Source of the DNA: an uncultured Muribaculaceae bacterium
GTDB taxonomy: Bacteria > Bacteroidota > Bacteroidia > Bacteroidales > Muribaculaceae
Direction: 5' to 3'
DNA: 64,000 nt
Assembly: GCA_910588035.1 (NCBI GenBank)
Contig: CAJUPY010000001.1
Coordinates: 274,814-338,813, forward strand
The notes under the pieces were generated by a model. The model did not search any database. It was not told the DNA's origin and saw only the letters and a list, made by a program, of their open reading frames with translations. Made by a program: the position numbers and the translations under genes. Positions 9,012-17,345 of the stretch are shown one piece after another. Each line of letters starts with the position of its first letter. The first letter of the stretch is position 1.

Positions 9012-9092
9012 TATGCATGATAGTCAAATTGTCGAAAATCATTCAAGACAATCAGACCATCCCGCACCAATGGCGCATGACATTTGCCACTC

Positions 9093-9170
9093 AATTCCTT
9101 GGCGGCATTACCCGCCCAGGTTCGAAGGGTCTGATCTCAGCCCGTTGCTATTGCACGGGCACCCCTTTGA
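9093..9170 (-). promoter_or_regulatory. TPP riboswitch (THI element)
   Basis: Read on the minus strand, the aptamer contains the conserved GGGGTGCCC start, the universally conserved CTGAGATCAGACCC block (pyrimidine sensing), GAACCTG, and GGTAATGCCGC-AAGGA (pyrophosphate sensing). The order and spacing match the TPP class. The 80-base stretch to thiD holds a short stem (GCGCC-ATT-GGTGC, near 9066-9078) but no U-tract terminator, so control may act on translation. Confidence 0.93.
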
Positions 9171-9183
9171 TGATAATCTGTGG

Positions 9184-9191
9184 CAAATTTA
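9184..9191 (-). promoter_or_regulatory. -7 element of the thiamin operon promoter
   Basis: TAAATTTG on the minus strand matches the TAnnTTTG consensus and sits 14 bases before the riboswitch core. No good -33 TTG is seen at the usual distance, so the assignment rests on one element and position. Confidence 0.5.
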
Positions 9192-9262
9192 CAATTAAAT
9201 TTCAATACCGTCATAATTTTTTTTGGTTTTTAGATACTATCGCTCGGCAAAACGCAAATAAA

Positions 9263-9295
9263 TTTGCTTTTGCTCTCGACTTATTCGTATCTTTG
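9263..9295 (+). promoter_or_regulatory. Upstream promoter of the acyl-CoA ligase gene
   Basis: TTTG at 9263-9266, 21 bases, then TATCTTTG at 9288-9295. It lies in the first repeat copy. Confidence 0.6.
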
Positions 9296-9336
9296 GCTTC
9301 GCCTTAGATACTATCGCTCGGCAAAACGCAAATAAA

Positions 9337-9369
9337 TTTGCTTTTGCTCTCGACTTATTCGTATCTTTG
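9337..9369 (+). promoter_or_regulatory. Proximal promoter of the acyl-CoA ligase gene
   Basis: TTTG at 9337-9340, 21 bases, then TATCTTTG at 9362-9369, in the second repeat copy. Transcription from here would give a leader of about 36 bases to ATG 9411. Confidence 0.65.
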
Positions 9370-9410
9370 TTGTTATATATACGTTGAATACTCATTACAT
9401 TATTAAAACT

Positions 9411-11063
9411 ATGAATTCAAACGGACTAAACAGATCATTTGAAACCGCTATAAAAAAAGCATGGATCCACCCTGCTCTCTCAGACCATGACGGAACAACT
9501 ATAACCTATGCCGAATTGGCAGAACGAATAGCCCGCTTTCATATACTTTTCGAAAAATCAGGTTTGAAACCCGGAGACCATGTAGCACTGTGTGGTAAAA
9601 ACTCTATCAACTGGGCCGTCGCCGTAATGGCCTCCATAACCTATGGCGCAGTCAGTGTACCTATTCTACACGATTTCAAAGCTGACACTGTCGAGCATCT
9701 TGTCAGTCATTCAGACTCACGCCTGTTTTTTGTCGAGGATCGCATCTGGAAGCAACTGAAAACATCAAATCTTCCCGAACTCGAAGGAGCTATATCTCTA
9801 AATGACAATAAAATTCTGTTTTCTTCTGAAAGTCTGAATCTGAATAATTCATTCTCATATGTAACCGAGGAGTTCAAGCATCGCTATGGCGACAGGTTCA
9901 ATCCCGACGATATCAGTTTCCACGACGATACCCCCGAAGAACTGGCATTAATCAACTACACTTCAGGTTCGACAGGATTTTCAAAGGGAGTCATGCTGAC
10001 ATATGGTAATCTGGCAAGCAACGAACAATTCGCGGTTGAAAACATTCCCTACCTGCACGCCGATGACGGAACGATCTCAATGCTGCCGATGGCACACATG
10101 TTCGGATTGTCAATAGAACTGTTTTTCCCAATTTTGAAAGGGTGCCACATTCACTTTCTGTCTCGTGTGCCGGCACCCTCAATAATTCTAAAAGCATTTG
10201 CCGAGGTCAAGCCCAAACTCGTCATTGCCGTGCCCTTGATTTTAGAGAAGATCATAAAAAATAAGGTTTTTCCTGTAGTAGAAAAACCGGTAATGAAGCT
10301 GCTGCTGAAGATTCCCGGAATCAACACCATCATCAAACAACGTATTCGCCGACAGCTGCTTGATGCTTTCGGAGGTCAGCTACAACAAATAGTCGTTGGT
10401 GGTGCAGCCTTTGATAAAGATGTTGAATCTTTCCTGAGGTCAATAAAATTTCCATACACCGTAGGTTATGGAATGACTGAGTGTGCCCCACTGATCTCAT
10501 ACGATGTCTGGAACCACAACCACCAAGGTTCAGTAGGACGCATTGTTGACCGCATGCAGTTCAAAATCGATTCTCCCGACCCACTGACAGTTCCAGGTGA
10601 ATTCTGGGTCAAAGGAGCTAATGTGATGAAAGGTTATTATAAAAATAACGAAGCTACCGAGGCAGTCTTCAAAGACGGCTGGATGGACACCGGTGACATT
10701 TGTCAAATTGATAAAGACGGATATATCTACATCAGGGGAAGAAACAAGACTATGATTCTCGGGGCATCCGGCCAGAATATCTATCCTGAAGAGATCGAAT
10801 CAAAACTTAACAATCTGCCATTTGTGGCTGAATCACTGATTGTCGACAGATCAGGCAAGCTGTTCGCCCTGATACACCCCGATTATGAGAAAGCGCACGA
10901 ACTCAGACTCGATGACGCAACAATAGAAAATCAAATGGCTCAAAACATTGCGAAACTGAACACAATGATCGCTTCCTATGAACAGATTTCAGGTATGGAA
11001 ATAATGCATGAGGAGTTTGAAAAGACACCCAAACGATCAATAAAACGTTTTTTATATAAATAA
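9411..11063 (+). CDS. AMP-binding long-chain acyl-CoA ligase
   Basis: A 550-residue enzyme of the adenylate-forming family that activates a carboxylic acid with ATP and transfers it to CoA, most likely a fatty acid. The P-loop signature NYTSGSTGFSKGVMLTYGN lies near residue 185. It is followed by GYGMTECAP (A5 motif), GEFWVKG, the DTGDI and YIRGRNK hinge region, and the catalytic-lysine C-terminal block PKRSIKRFLYK. No signal peptide or membrane helix is seen, so it acts in the cytoplasm or at the inner face of the membrane. ATG 9411 is preferred to a TTG at 9384, since family homology begins after NRSF. Chain-length preference cannot be read from the sequence. Confidence 0.9.
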   Translation: MNSNGLNRSFETAIKKAWIHPALSDHDGTTITYAELAERIARFHILFEKSGLKPGDHVALCGKNSINWAVAVMASITYGAVSVPILHDFKADTVEHLVSHSDSRLFFVEDRIWKQLKTSNLPELEGAISLNDNKILFSSESLNLNNSFSYVTEEFKHRYGDRFNPDDISFHDDTPEELALINYTSGSTGFSKGVMLTYGNLASNEQFAVENIPYLHADDGTISMLPMAHMFGLSIELFFPILKGCHIHFLSRVPAPSIILKAFAEVKPKLVIAVPLILEKIIKNKVFPVVEKPVMKLLLKIPGINTIIKQRIRRQLLDAFGGQLQQIVVGGAAFDKDVESFLRSIKFPYTVGYGMTECAPLISYDVWNHNHQGSVGRIVDRMQFKIDSPDPLTVPGEFWVKGANVMKGYYKNNEATEAVFKDGWMDTGDICQIDKDGYIYIRGRNKTMILGASGQNIYPEEIESKLNNLPFVAESLIVDRSGKLFALIHPDYEKAHELRLDDATIENQMAQNIAKLNTMIASYEQISGMEIMHEEFEKTPKRSIKRFLYK

Positions 11064-11128
11064 CACGCAACAATTTATTATTGCAAAACGTTATTGTTTT
11101 GATTCTAATCGCCAATTTAACTCACCCT

Positions 11129-11350
11129 ATGATACCGACATCTGAAATAATCATTGCAAACAGCAGAAAACTACTCTCTTCAATGACCCGATTTTGTCAT
11201 TATACGTTTTTAGAATTGCGCGAACTCACTGATCTTGAAGACACCCATCTTTGCCTCGCCATATGCGAGTTGATCAGATGTGGACACATTGAACAGAAAG
11301 CTGAATCAAGATGTGTGACTTATTGTCTTACCGTTTCTTCGTCTTTATGA
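11129..11350 (+). CDS. Small winged-helix-like protein
   Basis: A 73-residue frame starting MIPTSEIIIANSRKLL. The middle (FLELRELTDLEDTHLCLAICELIRCGHIEQK) has the helix-turn-helix-plus-wing pattern of small winged-helix proteins seen in Bacteroidales, but no family name can be given with certainty. It follows the ligase gene by 65 bases with no terminator visible between, so it may be cotranscribed. A longer frame from 11081 adds only a hydrophobic stretch and is not preferred. Confidence 0.6.
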   Translation: MIPTSEIIIANSRKLLSSMTRFCHYTFLELRELTDLEDTHLCLAICELIRCGHIEQKAESRCVTYCLTVSSSL

Positions 11351-11421
11351 AATTTATCATTCTGTATATAAGTTGATTAAGCTTACATAAGTCAAGTTGC
11401 ATCAATATTTATTAAAAAATA

Positions 11422-11453
11422 TTTGCACAATTAAATCAAAACCACTAACTTTG
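11422..11453 (+). promoter_or_regulatory. Promoter of tRNA-Cys
   Basis: TTTG-type element at 11422-11425, 20 bases, then TAACTTTG at 11446-11453, a full match to the consensus, 20 bases before the tRNA. The stretch 11351-11421 is AT-rich with no feature I can name. Confidence 0.7.
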
Positions 11454-11473
11454 CAATCGCAAAACCACGATAG

Positions 11474-11544
11474 GGTACCTTGGCCGAGTGGTTAGGCACC
11501 GGTCTGCAAAACCGTTTACAGCAGTTCGATTCTGCTAGGTACCT
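11474..11544 (+). tRNA. tRNA-Cys (GCA anticodon)
   Basis: A complete 71-base cloverleaf. The seven-base acceptor arms GGTACCT and AGGTACC pair. The anticodon stem CGGT/ACCG holds the loop CTGCAAA (anticodon GCA), and the T stem AGCAG/CTGCT holds loop TTCGATT. The discriminator base is T (11544); CCA is not encoded. Confidence 0.96.
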
Positions 11545-11546
11545 CT

Positions 11547-11583
11547 AAAGAACCCCGCTTGAAATGAAGTGGGGTTCTTTCTT
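11547..11583 (+). terminator. Rho-independent terminator of tRNA-Cys
   Basis: The arms AAAGAACCCCGCTT (11547-11560) and AAGTGGGGTTCTTT (11567-11580) pair around GAAATG with one G-T pair and lead into a T-rich tail. Confidence 0.85.
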
Positions 11584-11618
11584 ATATGATTGTCTGTTGA
11601 TTCAACTTATTAATACGT

Positions 11619-11648
11619 TGTTTAATTCATGAATAAACCTTAACTTTG
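11619..11648 (+). promoter_or_regulatory. Promoter of the BlaI/M56 gene pair
   Basis: TTG at 11619, then TAACTTTG at 11641-11648, gives a consensus promoter with a leader of about 95 bases. The leader holds an inverted repeat, ATTCAATT near 11662 and AATTGAAT near 11711, which could be a control site. No TACA/TGTA dyad like the one upstream of the GLPGLI gene is seen here. Confidence 0.6.
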
Positions 11649-11747
11649 CACACAATGGGAATATTCAATTAGAATTTTGCTTAGACATAAGGTAAATAAT
11701 CTTATCTTTAAATTGAATGCTCCATTAACATTAAATCTTAAAGAAGT

Positions 11748-12134
11748 ATGAAAGCAGGAAGGAAGAAACAACTTCTCACAGAAAAAGAGGCAGAGATAAT
11801 GAATATGCTTTGGGATAATGGTCCATTATTTATAAGGGAAATGGTAGCTATGTATCCCGACCCTAAGCCACCATTTAATACAGTGGCTACAAATGTCCGA
11901 ACTCTCGAAGGTAAAGGATATGTTAACCATGAAGTTTTCGGGCCTACGCATAGATTCTATCCAGTCGTTAAAAAAGAATACTTCCGCGAAAAAACTTTCG
12001 CCGAATTGATAAGGAATTATTTCAGTAATTCATATAAGAACGCTGTTTCAGCATTGGCGGAGGAAAACAAAATCACCCTCGAAGAACTTCAAGAGATTAT
12101 CAATATGATCCAGTCTAAGCAAAAGTCACAATGA
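11748..12134 (+). CDS. BlaI/MecI/CopY-family transcriptional repressor
   Basis: A 128-residue winged-helix repressor. The start LTEKEAEIMNMLWDNGPLFIREM and the recognition region PFNTVATNVRTLEGKGYVNHE are diagnostic of the family; the C-terminal helices (EKTFAELIRNYF onward) form the dimer domain. In the classic systems, BlaI is cleaved or displaced after signalling by an M56 membrane protease, and the next gene encodes exactly such a protein one base downstream. A palindromic site over the promoter of the following GLPGLI gene is a likely target. There is no beta-lactamase nearby, so the signal is probably not a beta-lactam. Confidence 0.93.
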   Translation: MKAGRKKQLLTEKEAEIMNMLWDNGPLFIREMVAMYPDPKPPFNTVATNVRTLEGKGYVNHEVFGPTHRFYPVVKKEYFREKTFAELIRNYFSNSYKNAVSALAEENKITLEELQEIINMIQSKQKSQ

Positions 12135-12135
12135 A

Positions 12136-13476
12136 ATGGGTGCTGTTCTTTCATACTCAATCATATCGAGTATAGTGTTATTTTTCTGCTATTTGCCTTA
12201 CAGGTGGTTCATGGCAAATAGAAAACAATATAAATTCAACAGACTGAGCGTCTGTGCGATCTATGTCCTGTCTCTGATTTCCCCTTTCATTATTTTGTCA
12301 GATTTCGATGCTTCAGGAAATGACATGAATGCGGTCACAATCGGCATGTCAGATTCTCAAATTCTGAAATCCACAAATATTCCCGTTATGGGAAACATTT
12401 CAATTTGGAAAATACTTTTGACCGCGTATACCATAGGAATAGTATGCATCATACTATCATACTTAATGGGTATATGCAAAATCTTTTTCATAATAGCAAG
12501 GTCTCGGCGAATTAAAGAATCCGGTGAAAAAATTTCAATCTCAGACGAGGCCAAAATAGCACCTTTCAATTGGGGTAATTTAATCATCATGAGTAGTCAG
12601 ATGTATGAATCAGATAACCGGCCTATGATAATAGCTCACGAATCAGCCCACATCAGACAATTGCATTGGGTTGATTTGTTATTTTCTCAAATCATGGTAT
12701 GTTTTCAATGGTACAACCCGGTGGCATGGATGCTTAGGGATTGTCTTAAAGAAATTCACGAATTTCAGGCTGATGAAAGTGTATTGGACCACGGCTTTAA
12801 TCCCCGAAGATATCAATTGCTTCTCGTGACGAATGCATTCTCCTCTAAATTCAATCTTCCTGTGGATTATCTTAACGCTGGAAACATAAGAAGGAGAATC
12901 TTCATGATGAACAGCATCAAGTCAAATGACACGAAACGTCTCGCTATCCTTACGTCACTTCCATTCCTGTCAATTGGGTTACTTGCCTGCAGTATGTCAC
13001 CCGTGCGTTTTTTTGTAGACCAAATACATAACACTCATTTTTATGAGCTTCACTCTATTGATAACGCATCTGCTAAATCAATAGATCGTAATGAATATAT
13101 TGATGCAAATCAAACCGCCTATGGGGTGACCATAAAAGATAAAGCGATAAAATCAGAAACGAAGAATGGCAGTTTTGTTGAAGCTGAGTACGCTGGAGGG
13201 AAAATGACATTGTTGAGATTCCTGATGGATAATTTAATATATCCACCGGAAGCAGAGAAACAACTTATGGAAGGAGAAGTGATAGTATCTTTCCAACTGT
13301 CAGATGAAGGTGTTGTGAAGTCTACATATATTTCCAAATCAGTCTGTAAATTTTTAGACGAAGAAGCCTTAAGAGTATGCAAGGAAATCACCAAGTTCAC
13401 CCCGGCAATTTCAAACGGCTCGCCAATTGCCAGCACCTACAATTTACCTATAACCTTTAGACTACCACACAACTGA
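12136..13476 (+). CDS. BlaR1-like M56 membrane protein with C-terminal TonB domain
   Basis: A 446-residue inner-membrane protein. Hydrophobic segments lie near residues 3-25, 36-55, 90-120 and 270-287. The zinc-protease motif HESAH (168-172) is followed by EIHEFQADES near 206-215, as in M56 peptidases. In place of the penicillin-binding sensor of BlaR1, residues from about 365 to the end form a TonB C-terminal domain (IYPPEAEKQLMEGEVIVSFQL to LPITFRLP). It should cut or trigger loss of BlaI when a signal reaches its periplasmic part. The TonB domain suggests contact with an outer-membrane receptor, plausibly the barrel encoded two genes downstream; that link is inference. Confidence 0.9.
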   Translation: MGAVLSYSIISSIVLFFCYLPYRWFMANRKQYKFNRLSVCAIYVLSLISPFIILSDFDASGNDMNAVTIGMSDSQILKSTNIPVMGNISIWKILLTAYTIGIVCIILSYLMGICKIFFIIARSRRIKESGEKISISDEAKIAPFNWGNLIIMSSQMYESDNRPMIIAHESAHIRQLHWVDLLFSQIMVCFQWYNPVAWMLRDCLKEIHEFQADESVLDHGFNPRRYQLLLVTNAFSSKFNLPVDYLNAGNIRRRIFMMNSIKSNDTKRLAILTSLPFLSIGLLACSMSPVRFFVDQIHNTHFYELHSIDNASAKSIDRNEYIDANQTAYGVTIKDKAIKSETKNGSFVEAEYAGGKMTLLRFLMDNLIYPPEAEKQLMEGEVIVSFQLSDEGVVKSTYISKSVCKFLDEEALRVCKEITKFTPAISNGSPIASTYNLPITFRLPHN

Positions 13477-13550
13477 TATTAAATCTGAACGATTTTATAT
13501 CTAATAATATGTCGTTGGTTATCGAGTAATTATTTTTTTGACAGTATAAA

Positions 13551-13598
13551 TGTATAAATAAGTTGTATAACTTAAAATTAAATCATACATTTGTATAA
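13551..13598 (+). promoter_or_regulatory. Promoter and putative BlaI operator of the GLPGLI/barrel genes
   Basis: TACATTTG at 13586-13593 is a perfect -7 element. It lies inside the dyad ATACA-TT-TGTAT (13585-13596), which carries the TACA/TGTA half-sites known from BlaI/MecI operators. Two more TGTATAA half-sites begin at 13551 and 13564, the third being part of the dyad at 13592. The leader to ATG 13612 is about 14 bases. Confidence 0.55.
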
Positions 13599-13611
13599 CG
13601 CAATTAAATAC

Positions 13612-14515
13612 ATGAAAAATATCCAACCATTATATATGAACCACTTTTTCAAATTCTTGATTTTATCCGTCATCTCAGTCTGTTTCACAGACTGTTATGC
13701 CCAAAGAAAAGATACTGATGCCAAAATACCATTTTGGAATTTCAAAAAGTGTCGAGAACGAGTTTGCATAGAAAATGCGTCTGTACGCATTCTCTATGCT
13801 TTTAATGCGGAAACCATTGGTGATAAAAACACATGGGTGGATGAAGGACAGTTGAAAATCGGGAAGCATATTATCCAATACAGTAGCCATTTTATTGAGG
13901 TAAATGAAGACAATTTGGCTCATTGGCTTGACGCTCATCCGAAATCCAACGTATTTCCACCGGCAAGATGGTTGCAAGGATTAAATCGAGATTATTGGAT
14001 CGAATATCAATACTCACAAATAAATATTGTGGGTGATACATTGGTGGAGTATGCAACAATGCCCCAACATCTGGAGTCTGAAAACATGAAATATTTGGAA
14101 AGGTTACCTCTCCAGGAATGGAATCTCTGTGATGAAACCGAAGAAATATGTGGTTACAGATGTCAAAAAGCAACTTGCCATTCGCGGCCGCGATTATGTG
14201 TCTTGGTTTACCCCAGAAATTCCTGTGAGTACCGGTCCCTGGAAATTCGGAGGTTTGCCGGGTCTGATAATGAAAATTGCAGATACCTCCAATACCTATT
14301 CGTGGGTGGCGACAGAAGTGAAGAACGGCACTTTTCCCATCTACGAACCACGTGGTGCTAAACACAAGGAGTCTACCCGAGAAAAAGTCCAGGAGCTACA
14401 GCGTAAACTCAATGAAAACTTTTTCAAAACATCGGGGACAGAGGTTATCCAATACAAAACAGGTAAACTAATATCTTCAAGGAAGCATCCTTATTCTCAA
14501 TTGGAACTGGAATAA
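13612..14515 (+). pseudogene. GLPGLI family protein, frameshifted
   Basis: The first part (ATG 13612 to about 14181) encodes a signal peptide ending near DCYAQ and the N-terminal half of a GLPGLI protein up to GYRCQKATC. The second part continues in the +1 frame with RGRDYVSWFTPEIPVSTGPWKFGGLPGLIMKI, which contains the name-giving motif, and ends at the TAA at 14513-14515. The two frames meet at about 14179-14184, where loss of two bases (CAT-TTC-CGC to CAT-T-CGC) would best explain the break. These secreted proteins of unknown function are commonly next to a TonB-receptor-like barrel, as here. The break may be real or an assembly error; without it the protein would have about 301 residues. 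Confidence 0.85.
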
Positions 14516-14519
14516 AGTA

Positions 14520-17162
14520 ATGTTTAGATATCCTGCCATAATAACAATTCTGTCCCTACTGTTGGGCACTCAGCCCCTTTCTGCCCAAATAATTATCACC
14601 GGAATTGTCACTGATAAATCTGGAGAACCTTTGCCGGCCATTGTTTCCGTGCTTGTAGGCAAAAGTGTGAAAGGGTTTGCCAATGCTGATGAAAATGGAA
14701 AATATACCATATCATTTTCAACAGACACAGATTCCGTGACAGTCAAAGCATCCATGATGGGGTTTTCCGCATCATTTAAAACAATGCCCGCAAGAACTCA
14801 ACGGCTGGATTTTGCTATGGAGGAGACGGATATAACGCTAAAGGAAGTGAGTGTCGTTGCCGACAAAATAACGGAAAAAGGTGACACTCTGAGTTTCCGG
14901 GTGGGAGCTTACAAAGATGAAACCGACAGGGTAATAGGCGATGTCATAAAGAAAATGCCGGGACTGGAAGTTTCAGACAACGGCAGCATATCATTCAACG
15001 GGAAGACAATAAAAAATTTTTATGTGGAAGACATGGATCTTCTGCAAGGAAGATACGGCATTGCCACAAACAATATCTCTGCCAACGATGTGGCTTCTGT
15101 TCAGGTGTATCAGAACCACCAACCGGTGAGGGCACTTAAGGATTGGAGTCCAAGTGAGGATGTGACCGTCAATCTCAAACTGAAGTCCTCAGCAAAAGGA
15201 GTTTTTACAATGACTGGGATGGGAGGTATAGGATACAAACCAATGCTTTGGGCAGCAGAAGCCACCGGTATGTTTTTTGGGAAAAAAGGACAGTCGATTA
15301 CTACCTATAAAGGTAATAACAATGGTGATAATGTGACTTCAGAGCAGGAGAATCTTGCAGGCGATGGAGGAATGCAGTTTTTCAATCAGGCTCCTCTTAG
15401 CATTGTTACCTCCGGCACACCTGGAGTAAAGCCAAAACGATATTTACGCAATCGTTCCAACACCGTAAGTACAAATAACATCCTGAGACTGGATTCTCTT
15501 TCAACAATGTCAGTGTCGCTATCGTATATTGATGACATATTGAGCAACGAAGGCTCGTCAATCTCCGAGCAGTATCTACCCGACGGGGCGTACCGTACAA
15601 TGTCACAGATCATTGAGACTAAAAACTATGTGCATAGGCTCAACGGAGGCTTAGTCTATAAGAAGAACACCGATCATATATATGTCGGGAATAAGCTTGA
15701 TGTCGATGCCTCATGGAACAAAAGCAATGGCCTCAACACACTCACTGCGGATTTTTCAAATATAAACCAAATTGTTGATCAGCATCTCGACAATCCGGCT
15801 TTCACGATTTCAGACAAAGCGGATCTGATCATCAACTCAGGAAATAACGCATGGAACGTTTCTTTCGGAGCAGGTTGGAACCACAGACCCCAAAAGCTCA
15901 GTGTCAGTCTCAGTCCTACCTCGATATTTCCGGATAATGCCGAAAGTGACATCGTGAGTCAAAACTACACGTCAGATGACTTTCATGGACAAGCCGAGAC
16001 TGGTTACTTCATGAGATTCGGCGGCCTGACAATAAACACATTCATATTCGGAAATATAGACGTTGAATCTGTAAAGTCTGATCTTGAAGGCTTTGTCTCG
16101 TCTGATTTCAATACAGTCAACAGATATTCATTCGGAAAAGTTGAAGGCGGCGGAGAAGCGCGCATAGGCTATCCGGTAGGCAATTCATATTTCGAGGTAA
16201 CATTGCCACTTTCTTATAATGGGCAATGGCTTCGTGATGAGGAGTCAGTTGACAGAAATAGAGATTGGAACTATATCAACTTTAACCCTGCGATAAAATA
16301 CACATACCGACTTGGTAAAAACTGGTGTGGGTTGACTGCCTCGTATTATAAGATCAGGAATAATTCCGATCGCGCCCAGTCCGGAGTCATTATGGCCGAC
16401 TATCTTACTTTCCGTGAATCTTTTGTAGACCACACGTTGGTTGACAAGTCACTTTATGTAACCGGAGAGTACCATTATTCCAATGCCATGGCGCAATTTT
16501 TTGCGAATGCCTCAGGCTTTTGGCGAAGATCAAGCTGCAGCACAATGATTGGATATGAATATGATGGCATCGCAACTGTTAAGAAAGCTATCGAACTGCC
16601 ATATATCTCTACCCGATATAGTGCGAGTGCCAATTTGAACAAGGGAATGGGCATCTGGGAGTCAACACTGAAACTAACCGGAAACTACAGTTTTTACAAA
16701 AGCCAACAACTAATCAATAATCAGCCTGTAGATTACAATTCACAATATTGGAGTGCAAATCTTATATATTCAGCCACACCTGTTCCGTGGATTGGAATGG
16801 CTCTCGGGGTGGCATATGGTGAGAACAAGAGTTTTACTGAACTGAATAAAGATGTTGCAGAGTCTGCGAGACAATGTACCGGTCGTATCGATCTTAATTT
16901 CTTTCCAATTCATAAACTCATTATCAATGTGGCATTTGAAGAGAATTACACCAACATGACCGAAACTGGGCGGCACACGTGGTTTGGCGATGCCAAGATA
17001 ACATACAAGGACGGACGGTTAGATTGGAAATTGGAGGCAAACAACATTTTCAACCGCAAAGTATTTTCACGAGTCAATTACACTGACATGGATATATACC
17101 GAAGCATCTACCGACTTCGACCGTTCAATGTAATGCTTAAAGTCAGATTCAACATCAAGTAA
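14520..17162 (+). CDS. TonB-dependent-receptor-like outer-membrane beta-barrel
   Basis: An 880-residue outer-membrane protein. The signal peptide ends near QPLSAQ (about residue 23). A carboxypeptidase-regulatory-like Ig domain (about 24-105) is followed by a plug-like domain (about 110-235, with GDVIKKMPGLEVSDNGSISFNGKTI) and a long beta-barrel with many aromatic strands, ending FNVMLKVRFNIK. This is the barrel subclass that sits beside GLPGLI proteins in Bacteroidetes; the substrate is unknown. It starts 4 bases after the GLPGLI stop, so the two form one unit. With the BlaI repressor and the M56/TonB protein upstream, the four genes look like one sensing and envelope module. Confidence 0.88.
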   Translation: MFRYPAIITILSLLLGTQPLSAQIIITGIVTDKSGEPLPAIVSVLVGKSVKGFANADENGKYTISFSTDTDSVTVKASMMGFSASFKTMPARTQRLDFAMEETDITLKEVSVVADKITEKGDTLSFRVGAYKDETDRVIGDVIKKMPGLEVSDNGSISFNGKTIKNFYVEDMDLLQGRYGIATNNISANDVASVQVYQNHQPVRALKDWSPSEDVTVNLKLKSSAKGVFTMTGMGGIGYKPMLWAAEATGMFFGKKGQSITTYKGNNNGDNVTSEQENLAGDGGMQFFNQAPLSIVTSGTPGVKPKRYLRNRSNTVSTNNILRLDSLSTMSVSLSYIDDILSNEGSSISEQYLPDGAYRTMSQIIETKNYVHRLNGGLVYKKNTDHIYVGNKLDVDASWNKSNGLNTLTADFSNINQIVDQHLDNPAFTISDKADLIINSGNNAWNVSFGAGWNHRPQKLSVSLSPTSIFPDNAESDIVSQNYTSDDFHGQAETGYFMRFGGLTINTFIFGNIDVESVKSDLEGFVSSDFNTVNRYSFGKVEGGGEARIGYPVGNSYFEVTLPLSYNGQWLRDEESVDRNRDWNYINFNPAIKYTYRLGKNWCGLTASYYKIRNNSDRAQSGVIMADYLTFRESFVDHTLVDKSLYVTGEYHYSNAMAQFFANASGFWRRSSCSTMIGYEYDGIATVKKAIELPYISTRYSASANLNKGMGIWESTLKLTGNYSFYKSQQLINNQPVDYNSQYWSANLIYSATPVPWIGMALGVAYGENKSFTELNKDVAESARQCTGRIDLNFFPIHKLIINVAFEENYTNMTETGRHTWFGDAKITYKDGRLDWKLEANNIFNRKVFSRVNYTDMDIYRSIYRLRPFNVMLKVRFNIK

Positions 17163-17274
17163 ACTGCACCTCTAACTTACGCAGCAACATACGGTAACAT
17201 ATTGAACGTACATCTTTCTTGACAAAGATCAAACTACGTGACAATGTTCCACTCCAATTCAGTGAAATGGTAAA

Positions 17275-17318
17275 CAAGAGGGTGTACCATAATAATCGAA
17301 TTATGATACACCCTCTTG
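17275..17318. terminator. Bidirectional terminator between the barrel gene and prs
   Basis: CAAGAGGGTGTA (17275-17286) pairs with TACACCCTCTTG (17307-17318), extended by CATAAT/ATTATG inside. It lies between two convergent genes, so it can serve both. Apart from this hairpin I see nothing in 17163-17345. Confidence 0.85.
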
Positions 17319-17345
17319 TAGTTTATATATTATAATATCAGTAGA

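Larger units (their letters stand above)
9230..9369 (+). repeat. Tandem direct repeat, two identical 66-bp copies carrying promoters
   Basis: Positions 9230-9295 and 9304-9369 are identical over 66 bases with a 74-base period; the 8-base spacer (9296-9303) reads GCTTCGCC. Each copy has a self-complementary core (GCAAATAAATTTGC) and ends in a full Bacteroidetes promoter: TTTG, 21 bases, TATCTTTG. The copies lie between the thiamin operon and the acyl-CoA ligase gene and point at the ligase gene. Confidence 0.9.

Noticed and set aside
9230..9369. CRISPR array
   Set aside because: Only two copies with an 8-base spacer; the copies carry promoter elements.
11619..13476. Beta-lactam resistance regulator
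   Set aside because: BlaI and M56 proteins are present, but there is no beta-lactamase and the M56 protein lacks the penicillin-binding sensor.
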